In this document: piece after piece, positions 28,391-35,352 of the stretch
Layout of the letters: each line of letters begins with the position of its first letter
How positions within the stretch are numbered: position 1 is the first letter of the stretch
DNA from: a virus
Reading direction: 5' to 3' (one strand)
DNA: 38,754 bases
IMG/VR virus record: IMGVR_UViG_3300013094_000127
Location: 1-38,754 of that record
Translations under genes and position numbers: made by a program
Notes under the pieces: model-generated
The model's input: only the letters and a program-made list of their open reading frames with translations
Told to the model about the DNA's origin: nothing
Databases searched by the model: none

Positions 28391-29689
28391 ATGACAATTA
28401 CAATTACCAATTTACCGTTACAGAGTACGGTCCAAGATACAACGTTAATTCCTGTAGAAACCAGTGGGATCACCGGGCATATAACTGCACTTTCTTTACA
28501 ATCTTACCTATCATCAGCATCTCTTGCCAGTGTAACTGCTACAACTGGTAGTTTTACGTCCGTATCTGCTTCTACGATTTCTGCGGCAACACTGACTATA
28601 GGGGCTATTACGGCGTCTGCTAATATAACTGCACAGGCTAACGTAGTAGTGACCAACAATGTTTACGCTAGTAATTTGTATGCTACTTACGCTAATATAT
28701 CTAACAATTTAGCAGTAAGCGGAAACGAAACACTGGGCGGTAATTTGTCAATGTCGGGCGCCATACTGTTCAGTTCTGCTACAGTCAGTGCAGCAGGAAC
28801 TAACCAAGGGACGGCTACAGCAGTTTCTGCAGATAACGTATTTGTTACAGGTGGAACTGGTGGCATACTGTTACCTTCAGCAGTAGCTGGACGAGAAATA
28901 TCAATTACAAACAATACTGGAAGCAATATTACAGTCTACCCAGCAAGCGGACACAGTATTGAAAATAATTCTGCAAACGCAGGCACAGTAGTACCTCCAT
29001 ACGCTACATTAGGATTAATTGCAAAATCAGGCAACAACTGGTGGACCAGTCAACCAGTTTACAATGCTGGTAGCGGTATTTCAATTACACAAAGCGCCAA
29101 CGGTACAGTAACTTGGGCAACAACTGGGGTTGCAGCATCAGAAACCCTAAGTACAGTAAGTGCTCGAGGAGCAAGTACCAGCGCCAACGTGACCATGAGT
29201 GGCGGTCTAAACATCGGCGCACTATACCCAACTGCCAATGCATCAGTTAATCTTGGATCAACTAGCGGTTGGTTTAACACAATTTACGGTACAAGTACAC
29301 ACGCACAGTATGCTGACTTGGCAGAATGCTACGAGTCAGATGCTACCTATGCTCCTGGTACTGTGATGATTTTTGGTACAGATACAGAAGTCACAGTAAG
29401 TCAAACTGCAAACGATCCAGCAGTAGCCGGAGTTGTTTCTACCAACCCTGCGTACCTCATGAATGAACAGTTAACTGCCGATCATGTTGTAGCATTGGCT
29501 CTAACAGGTCGTGTACCCTGCCGTGTTGTGGGCACAGTAAAACGCGGAGACCGCATGGTAACCAGTTCAATTCCAGGTGTGGCAATGGCCAATAATGATC
29601 CTGAAATTGGCACAGTAATTGGTAAAGCATTGGGCAACTACAACAGCACAGAAATTGGTGTGATAGAAGTAGTTGTGGGCAGAGTTTAA
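28391..29689 (+). CDS. Tail fibre protein with conserved YADLAE-type C-terminal domain
   Basis: The 432 residues form a low-complexity Ser/Thr/Ala-rich shaft with repeated short strands (about 30-125). A domain common in phage fibres follows (about 145-220; VTGGTGGILLPSAVAG, ITVYPASGHSIENN, NNWWTSQP). The C-terminal domain (about 300-432) carries YGTSTHAQYADLAECYESD, PGTVMIFG, GVVSTNPAYLMN, and GRVPCRVVGTVKRGDRMV. The same C-terminal domain recurs in the gene at 35353, so this module is duplicated within the region. It is preceded by its own late promoter. Role: distal or side fibre of the virion; the receptor is unknown. Confidence 0.78.
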   Translation: MTITITNLPLQSTVQDTTLIPVETSGITGHITALSLQSYLSSASLASVTATTGSFTSVSASTISAATLTIGAITASANITAQANVVVTNNVYASNLYATYANISNNLAVSGNETLGGNLSMSGAILFSSATVSAAGTNQGTATAVSADNVFVTGGTGGILLPSAVAGREISITNNTGSNITVYPASGHSIENNSANAGTVVPPYATLGLIAKSGNNWWTSQPVYNAGSGISITQSANGTVTWATTGVAASETLSTVSARGASTSANVTMSGGLNIGALYPTANASVNLGSTSGWFNTIYGTSTHAQYADLAECYESDATYAPGTVMIFGTDTEVTVSQTANDPAVAGVVSTNPAYLMNEQLTADHVVALALTGRVPCRVVGTVKRGDRMVTSSIPGVAMANNDPEIGTVIGKALGNYNSTEIGVIEVVVGRV

Positions 29690-29690
29690 C

Positions 29691-29698
29691 GATAAATA
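29691..29698 (+). promoter_or_regulatory. T4-type late promoter (GATAAATA)
   Basis: The box follows the previous stop codon by one base and lies 22 bases before the ATG at 29721. It matches the T4 late consensus at 7 of 8 positions. Its position supports that ATG rather than the in-frame ATG at 29673, which lies upstream of the promoter and inside the previous gene. Confidence 0.75.
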
Positions 29699-29720
29699 TA
29701 AAATAACCAGAGAACCAAAC

Positions 29721-30368
29721 ATGAGCAAAGATACAGTACGCCAACCAGACGACCTAAGTGGAATTTATGTAGCAGGCCACATCAAGATCTTCAATCCAGA
29801 AACAGGTGAAGTTTTTATCAACAAACGCAATGCTATCCACTATGAGAATATTAGTACAGCATTGGGCTACATGTTGGCAAACAAAGGACAAAATTTCATT
29901 TATGAAATGCACTTTGGTAATGGCGGTACCAGTGTCGACCCAACTGGCGTTATCACTTACTTGCCTCCAAACACTACTGGACAAAGTAGCAACCTATACA
30001 ACGCAACATACAGTAAAGTTGTTGACGATACCGCAGCAGCCAACGGTAACCCTGCACAAAATTACATTCAAGTGCGTCATATTCCTGGACAGGTATATAC
30101 AGATATTCTAGTAAGTTGTTTGTTGGACTACAGCGAACCAGCTGGCGAAAGTGCGTTTGATAACAGTCAAACTTTAACAGATACTTACACTTTTGATGAA
30201 TTGGGCTTGTTTGGTCGCAGCACTGACGGTACTAGCGGACTAACAACAACAGGACTCATGTTGACACACGTGGTTTTCCACCCTGTACAAAAATCTCTAA
30301 ACAGACTTATTCAAGTTGACTACACAGTCCGTATTCAAACTCTAACTAACCTAAGCGCGATCGGATAA
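29721..30368 (+). CDS. Conserved virion structural protein of marine T4-like phages
   Basis: I chose the ATG at 29721 (MSKDTVRQPDD, 215 residues) because it follows the late promoter by 22 bases. I recognise the pattern GHIKIFNPETGEVFINKRNA, MHFGNGGTSVDPTG, RHIPGQVYTDILVSCLLDY, and THVVFHPVQKSLNRLIQVDY from conserved structural proteins of cyanophages and related T4-like phages. It has no catalytic motif, membrane segment or repeat. Position between fibre genes, downstream of gp6 and the giant protein, suggests a baseplate or fibre-attachment component. The exact T4 counterpart is not clear to me; a distant gp8 relationship is only a guess. Confidence 0.7.
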   Translation: MSKDTVRQPDDLSGIYVAGHIKIFNPETGEVFINKRNAIHYENISTALGYMLANKGQNFIYEMHFGNGGTSVDPTGVITYLPPNTTGQSSNLYNATYSKVVDDTAAANGNPAQNYIQVRHIPGQVYTDILVSCLLDYSEPAGESAFDNSQTLTDTYTFDELGLFGRSTDGTSGLTTTGLMLTHVVFHPVQKSLNRLIQVDYTVRIQTLTNLSAIG

Positions 30369-30371
30369 TAA

Positions 30372-31550
30372 ATGTCATACTTAATCAACTCAACAACTGG
30401 TCAACTGTTAATTCAACTGTTAGATGGTACAGCTGACGGTCCAGATATTAATGCTGGTGCAAATGCTACGGATTTGGACCTATTTGGTAAAAACTACCCT
30501 TTATACGGTCAATATCAAAACGAAAACTTCATCAAGCTGTTACAGAACTTTGCTAACACTATTGCACCAAGTAAACCACTACAGGGAGAACTTTGGTACG
30601 ACCTCAACGTTGGCATCTTAAAAGTCTACAACGGCACAAGTTTTATTCCAGTTAGTCCACTGTTTGTTGCTAGCTCGGCACCTACTACAACACTAGTAGG
30701 TACACAGTGGTGGGACAGCACAAACTATCAGCTAAACATGTGGAACGGTTCCGGCTGGAGCTTGATTGGTCCAGGATACAAAGCACCGGATGGTGTTAGT
30801 GGATCTATTGTTGCCGACGTACTAGACACAACATCAGCACAGCACACTATTATTAAATTTTATCACAATAATAACGTGGTAGCAGTCAGCAGCTACGATA
30901 CTGTGTTTACGCTCAATGCCTCTAACCCAATACCAGGATTCTCAACAATCTATCCTGGATTTACATTGGCCACAGGAGTAGCCAATAACCTATTCCATGG
31001 TACCGCAGTTAATGCACAACAGTTGGGCAATATTGCAGCAGTTAACTATGCTCGTAATGATATTGACAGTACTTTCTATGGTAATGTTTCAATTGGCGGC
31101 GGAAATTTAGTTATATCAACCAACAGCGGAGTTGGCACTGCTAAGATATCAAATACTGTACTAAATGGTAACGTTAGCGTTTATGCCAACATTGGCGGAG
31201 CAAGCACTCTTGCCATTAGCATTAATGGTGCTACTGGAGAAGTTACAGTCGGTACCTATACTCCAACTAATGCTTACAGTTTGACTCAAAAGACCTATGT
31301 TGATACAAACATTGCTACAGCAATCGCTCCACTAGCACCAAGCTATAGTCCTACATTTAGCGGGATACCTACAGCACCTAACGTGGCGTTGGCTAGCGCA
31401 AATACTGCACAGGTTGCATCAATGGCGTCAGTACAAAATGCTATTACTAATGGAAATACTGCACCTTGGTTAGGAAGTCAAAAGACAGTGAGCACAAGTT
31501 TACCTACTAACGGCCAAGGCAATCCTGGCGACTTTTGGTTCCAAATCTAA
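30372..31550 (+). CDS. Tail fibre-like protein, N-terminal module shared with the gene at 35353
   Basis: The 392-residue protein starts with a module (about 1-135) containing YGQYQNENFIKLLQNFANTI, LQGELWYDLNVGILKVYNG and two WWD/WNG strands. The same module opens the protein at 35353 (LLQNENFIKLLENFSNNT, LGQLWWDSANKELKVYQG). A shared middle segment follows (GFSTIYPGFTLATGV versus GLSTIYPGLNMITGI). The C-terminus instead has a fibre-like repeat region (QKTYVDTNIATAIAPLAPSY, SPTFSGIPTAPNVAL) and ends GNPGDFWFQI. It lies 3 bases after the previous gene, within one transcription unit. The N-terminal module probably anchors the fibre; this is an inference from its sharing by two proteins with different ends. 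Confidence 0.72.
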   Translation: MSYLINSTTGQLLIQLLDGTADGPDINAGANATDLDLFGKNYPLYGQYQNENFIKLLQNFANTIAPSKPLQGELWYDLNVGILKVYNGTSFIPVSPLFVASSAPTTTLVGTQWWDSTNYQLNMWNGSGWSLIGPGYKAPDGVSGSIVADVLDTTSAQHTIIKFYHNNNVVAVSSYDTVFTLNASNPIPGFSTIYPGFTLATGVANNLFHGTAVNAQQLGNIAAVNYARNDIDSTFYGNVSIGGGNLVISTNSGVGTAKISNTVLNGNVSVYANIGGASTLAISINGATGEVTVGTYTPTNAYSLTQKTYVDTNIATAIAPLAPSYSPTFSGIPTAPNVALASANTAQVASMASVQNAITNGNTAPWLGSQKTVSTSLPTNGQGNPGDFWFQI

Positions 31551-31553
31551 CAT

Positions 31554-34013
31554 ATGACTATTCCTTCAGCAGCAGCCAAATATGGTCTAGGTACCACATA
31601 CATAAACAGTGCCAATACCTACTACCCACTTAAAGGTATGTGGATTAAAAATGCAGATGGTACTTGGCATCCTGTAAAAACTGGATGGGTATGTCACGAC
31701 GACGGCTCTTGGGAAAGAATTTATCCAACTCCGGCGGGGGTGTTTACTCCCAACATACCGTTCATATCAGCCAACACGTATCAAAACCATACTGCCAATA
31801 CTACAGTTGCACTGATTACCAACACCGGGGATTATGATCTCACCATTAATTCTATCAGCATCAATGATGACGTAAACGGCAATTACACCACATTATCTAA
31901 TGTTTTTCCAAAGACACCCATTACACTAGTACCAGGGGCAACTACCACTGTCAGCACTACAATCTACGGTAATAATGTTGCAGCCAACATCAACGGTAAT
32001 CTTAGTTTTACCTTGTACACTGGACATCTTGGATATGCCAATGTGGTATATCCGGTATCTGCCAATGTGATACCAGACTATAATGGTATTGCAGCCAACA
32101 TCACTACATTTAATCTTGTTGCATACGAAGGCGACCTTACCAATGTTTACGGCAACGGAAAACCTGGCACATTCAGTTATACTGTGCCATCGGGTGTTAC
32201 TAGTATCTATGTAGAACTAGAGGGCGGTGGTGGCGGCGGTGGTGCTAGCTCTAGCAACTACCCTGGCGCATTCGGTAACCCTGGACATAAACTCTATGGC
32301 AACTTATCAGTTACAGCCGGCGATGTAATAGTAGCTAACATTGGCGGTGGCGGACAATTTGGACTAACTGGAGTCAGTGGTGCAGGTGGGGTTGGCGGCC
32401 CCAGCTATAACAGCTATGGCGGGGGCGCTGGATCAAATTCGGGGCCAAACAGCTATGGAGGCGGTGGTGGTGGTGGCGGAGCAGCGTCTGTACTACAAAA
32501 AAATGGCGCAGTGATTGCTGTAGCAGCCGGAGGCGGTGGCGGCGGTGGGGCAGGTTCAAACGGGCCAGGCAACCCGCAATCAACTTATTCTAGTTCTGGC
32601 AGCAATATTGGTGCAGTTGGCACATCTAATACCAACGTTGGCGGCGGTGCAGGTGGAGGCGGTGGCGGTAACTACGGCGGTGCAGGAGGTGCAGTACCAT
32701 CTAGTGATACGGGTGCCAACAGCGGCAGTGACGGAGCTGATCTTGTGCCTGCAAATTTTGCAGTGTCGTATGGTACTAACAATGGAACATCTGATGTTGC
32801 AAGTTACGCTGGATCATTTAAAATAATTGAAGTAGTCAAAAAACCCTACAACTATACTGGCCAAGGCCAAAATGCTTTTACTATCACTAATACTGGTAAC
32901 GGCAAAAACTTGAGTATTTCTAATTATACTAGTCAAAATGGTTACTGTGTGCCTTCTGCTTTGCCTGCTTTACCAAGTGTGGTTGGATACAATTTCTCAA
33001 CAAACACAGGAAATTCAGCAGTCATAAATCTAGGGGCTACTACTCTCCCAGCCGGGGTATATCAAGACAATTTGATAGTAACCAGTGACGCATTAAATGC
33101 AGCCAACTTGACGATTCCTGTCACGGTAAACGTACAGAAGCCCAGCGGATTTGTAGCATTTGACACTCCAGGAACCTATACTTGGAGAGTTCCGCAGCAC
33201 GTATATTTCCTTAGAATGCTCATAGTGGGCAGTGGGGGTGGCGGTGGATCTAGTGTGTCTAACTACACCGTATTACAAGGTGGTAGTGGCGGTGGTGGTG
33301 GTAGTGGCGGATACCAAACACACAAAAATTTAAAAGTTACACCCGGCGAACTTCTAACAATTACAGTTGGAGCTCCAGGCGGTACCGGCAGTCAAAACGT
33401 CAATATTTTTTATGTAACCAACTATAACAGTTCATGGAGCAGTTTCATGAACGATAATGCAGTTTGGTTTAGTCCTGACGGAGCTTCGCCAATTGGCGAC
33501 TATGTAGTATCTGATCGACAGTTTATTGCTCCAATTGCAGGCACTTACACATTTACTGCCCAAGCAGATAATAACATGTATGTGGTCGTTGACGGCACAC
33601 AGTTATTGATTGCAGGATCGGCAACTACATCAACAGTTGAAACTTTATCATTAACTCCAGGTAAACATGACATACACATGCTGTCAGTTAACTATAGTGG
33701 CACTGGTGGATTTGCACTGACAATTACAGATCCAAACTCAAACGTGATATGGACCACTAGATCTCTATTAAACCCAACAGTTGGATCTTCTGGCGGGGAC
33801 ACAATCATATCGGGCAGCTTTGGTACTTACGGTAGCACTGGTGGATCACCGGGCACTGGAGCCTATAACGACGGGGTACAACCTTCCGGATATTATTCTT
33901 ACGATGGTGGGGGCTGGGATGCTAGCACTGGCGTTGGCGTTGGTGTTGGTGTTGGCGGCAACAGTTCTGATGCGACTGGCGCTGCGAGCGGTGACGGTGG
34001 TGCATCGGCGTAA
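31554..34013 (+). CDS. Glycine-rich tail adhesin with PA14-like domain, apparently lacking its C-terminal strand
   Basis: This 819-residue protein is modular. It has an N-terminal tag (WIKNADGTWHPVKTGWV, DGSWERIYPTP) and a HYDIN/ASPM-like Ig domain (about 60-185). Glycine-rich domain 1 (about 202-425) opens with FSYTVPSGVTSIYVEL and closes with GSFKIIEVV. A second Ig-like domain (about 430-540) and glycine-rich domain 2 (about 537-819, opening YTWRVPQHVYFLRMLIVG) follow. A PA14-like beta domain is inserted in domain 2 (about 616-740; FIAPIAGTYTFTAQADNNMY, LTPGKHDIHML). Domain 2 stops inside glycine-rich sequence (SGDGGASA) without a closing strand; that strand is encoded at 35074-35319, after an oxygenase gene. 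Such glycine-rich fibre tips can bind receptors (compare the polyglycine adhesin of phage S16); PA14 domains often bind sugars. Confidence 0.75.
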   Translation: MTIPSAAAKYGLGTTYINSANTYYPLKGMWIKNADGTWHPVKTGWVCHDDGSWERIYPTPAGVFTPNIPFISANTYQNHTANTTVALITNTGDYDLTINSISINDDVNGNYTTLSNVFPKTPITLVPGATTTVSTTIYGNNVAANINGNLSFTLYTGHLGYANVVYPVSANVIPDYNGIAANITTFNLVAYEGDLTNVYGNGKPGTFSYTVPSGVTSIYVELEGGGGGGGASSSNYPGAFGNPGHKLYGNLSVTAGDVIVANIGGGGQFGLTGVSGAGGVGGPSYNSYGGGAGSNSGPNSYGGGGGGGGAASVLQKNGAVIAVAAGGGGGGGAGSNGPGNPQSTYSSSGSNIGAVGTSNTNVGGGAGGGGGGNYGGAGGAVPSSDTGANSGSDGADLVPANFAVSYGTNNGTSDVASYAGSFKIIEVVKKPYNYTGQGQNAFTITNTGNGKNLSISNYTSQNGYCVPSALPALPSVVGYNFSTNTGNSAVINLGATTLPAGVYQDNLIVTSDALNAANLTIPVTVNVQKPSGFVAFDTPGTYTWRVPQHVYFLRMLIVGSGGGGGSSVSNYTVLQGGSGGGGGSGGYQTHKNLKVTPGELLTITVGAPGGTGSQNVNIFYVTNYNSSWSSFMNDNAVWFSPDGASPIGDYVVSDRQFIAPIAGTYTFTAQADNNMYVVVDGTQLLIAGSATTSTVETLSLTPGKHDIHMLSVNYSGTGGFALTITDPNSNVIWTTRSLLNPTVGSSGGDTIISGSFGTYGSTGGSPGTGAYNDGVQPSGYYSYDGGGWDASTGVGVGVGVGGNSSDATGAASGDGGASA

Positions 34014-34030
34014 CAATTAATCGAGCAAGC

Positions 34031-35062
34031 ATGGACATTCAAACATTTGATAATTTTCTACCTGAAGAAATTTTGGTAGAAATTAATCAGAATATTTCTC
34101 AACACGGATTCCGCTACGGTTGGCAAAGCATCAACTCTCGCGATCAATCAATTCCCTACGCACATTGGAACAACACATTTGCTGGAGTTGATGCAGAAAA
34201 CGGACTTGATCTCAGCAACAAGCTAGATGGTGCTATTGCAAAAGCGTGGGAACATATTAGGTCTACTTACTGCCCCGGAGCGTCATTGGTTAGATGTTAC
34301 ATGAACGCACATACCTATGGCGTTGAGGGTTATCCACATACAGATACTATACGCAACGGGCACACAGTCTTGGTATATCTAAACGATGTATGGAAACGAG
34401 AATGGGGCGGCGAAACCATGTTCTATGACAAGGACACAGTACTGTATGCAGAACTACCTAAAAGAAATAAAGGTTTGATTTTTGATGGTAAAATATGTCA
34501 TGTAGCCAAAGGCGTCACACGACTGTGTCCTAGTCTCAGAGTCACGCTGATGTTTAAGATTACCAAGCAGGACGATATAGATAGTGATCGAGATCGACTA
34601 CAGGAATTTTTAATGTCAATTAAGGCAGACACTGGTCCACATGCAAACAACAGTAGCCTATTGGGACATCTTCTACGCACATACGACTATTTAAAAGCCA
34701 TTGGGCAACCTCAGTATGTTTGCAATGCAGGCGCGATACACAGCATTTTTGGCACAAATTTATACCAATGGAAAGATCGATTGGACTACAGCGAGCGAGA
34801 TCGCGTGGCAGCAGCTGCCGGGGAAGATGCTACTAGACTGGCAGAAATTTTTAGCAAAGTACCGCGCCCTGCAGCAATTGAATCAGCACTGAAACAGTTT
34901 ACTGGAAAATTATTAGCCTTGTCTGGCCCAGCAATTGAAATAACTCAACTTGATCTAAATGATCTTGCTGCCATCGAGGGCGCAAATTTAAGAGATCAAT
35001 CAGCATTTGGAAATCATTACCCAATGCTTAAAGATTACTGGACTGAATTAAATAACAAATAA
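34031..35062 (+). CDS. 2OG-Fe(II) oxygenase fused to an HD-like (DUF6817-type) domain
   Basis: Residues 1-180 form a prolyl-4-hydroxylase-type 2-oxoglutarate/Fe(II) dioxygenase. The HxD iron ligands are His103 and Asp105 (GYPHTDT), followed by the strand TVLVYLNDVW and WGGETMFYD. The distal iron ligand is His157 (DGKICHVAKG), with Arg170 the likely 2-oxoglutarate-binding residue (SLRVTLMFK). The C-terminal half (about 190-343) has PHANNSSLLGHLLRTYDYL, then CNAGAIHSIFGT, and DRVAAAAGEDATRLAEIF. This His pattern resembles the HD-like DUF6817 family. The oxygenase call is firm, the second domain fairly good by eye. The gene sits between the two halves of a glycine-rich adhesin, 17 bases after one and 11 before the other. 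Substrate unknown: a fibre protein, a nucleotide or a small molecule are all possible. Confidence 0.83.
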   Translation: MDIQTFDNFLPEEILVEINQNISQHGFRYGWQSINSRDQSIPYAHWNNTFAGVDAENGLDLSNKLDGAIAKAWEHIRSTYCPGASLVRCYMNAHTYGVEGYPHTDTIRNGHTVLVYLNDVWKREWGGETMFYDKDTVLYAELPKRNKGLIFDGKICHVAKGVTRLCPSLRVTLMFKITKQDDIDSDRDRLQEFLMSIKADTGPHANNSSLLGHLLRTYDYLKAIGQPQYVCNAGAIHSIFGTNLYQWKDRLDYSERDRVAAAAGEDATRLAEIFSKVPRPAAIESALKQFTGKLLALSGPAIEITQLDLNDLAAIEGANLRDQSAFGNHYPMLKDYWTELNNK

Positions 35063-35066
35063 GGAG
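35061..35066 (+). promoter_or_regulatory. Strong Shine-Dalgarno for the 81-residue glycine-rich gene
   Basis: AAGGAG overlaps the stop codon of the oxygenase gene and lies 7 bases before the ATG at 35074. It is one of the few strong Shine-Dalgarno sites on the plus strand and indicates that this small gene is translated as a separate protein. Confidence 0.7.
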
Positions 35067-35073
35067 AATTATC

Positions 35074-35319
35074 ATGGCAGGTGGAACAGGTGGAGCAGGC
35101 GGTAGCCCAAACGGGGCAGCTGGAGCAAACGGACAAACTCAACCGCAGGGTACACAGAATGCTACTGCGGGCGGAGCAGGTGGCGACAACAAAGCTACAA
35201 TAACTTTTGGCACTACTGTACTTGGTCCCTACGGACAGGGCGGCAACGGTGCAGATGTAGGGCGATCACAGGGCAGCGACGGCAACCCTGGAGCAGTTGT
35301 AATAATCTGGGGTGACTAA
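35074..35319 (+). CDS. Small glycine-rich protein, likely detached C-terminus of the adhesin
   Basis: The protein has 81 residues, about a third of them Gly. It runs from MAGGTGGAGGSPNGAAGANG through ATITFGTTVLGPYGQGG to the closing strand GAVVIIWGD. That ending is typical of the last strand of glycine-rich phage fibre domains and is exactly what the adhesin at 31554-34013 lacks. The gene has its own strong Shine-Dalgarno site and start. It may pair with the truncated adhesin to complete the domain, or it may be a relic of a longer gene interrupted by the oxygenase gene. It lies in a different reading frame from both neighbours. Confidence 0.65.
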   Translation: MAGGTGGAGGSPNGAAGANGQTQPQGTQNATAGGAGGDNKATITFGTTVLGPYGQGGNGADVGRSQGSDGNPGAVVIIWGD

Positions 35320-35320
35320 G

Positions 35321-35328
35321 GATAAATA
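35321..35328 (+). promoter_or_regulatory. T4-type late promoter (GATAAATA)
   Basis: The box lies two bases after the previous gene's end and 24 bases before the ATG at 35353. It matches the late consensus at 7 of 8 positions. Its leader carries AACGGA (35337-35342), 10 bases before the start codon. Confidence 0.75.
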
Positions 35329-35352
35329 AGTAAAGAAACGGAAATTTAATTC

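Noticed and set aside
29673-29720. Upstream ATG for the virion protein at 29721
   Set aside because: It lies inside the previous fibre gene and upstream of the late promoter box at 29691, so it would not be on the late transcript starting there.
32221-32700. GGN-rich repeats in DNA as a possible regulatory or tandem repeat array
   Set aside because: They simply encode the glycine-rich adhesin domain; the period is irregular and the reading frame is kept.
34014-35073. Group I/II intron or intein explanation for the split adhesin
   Set aside because: The intervening DNA is almost entirely the oxygenase gene, with only 17 and 11 bases outside it, so there is no room for a ribozyme. There are no intein splice motifs, and the downstream piece has its own ribosome-binding site and start.
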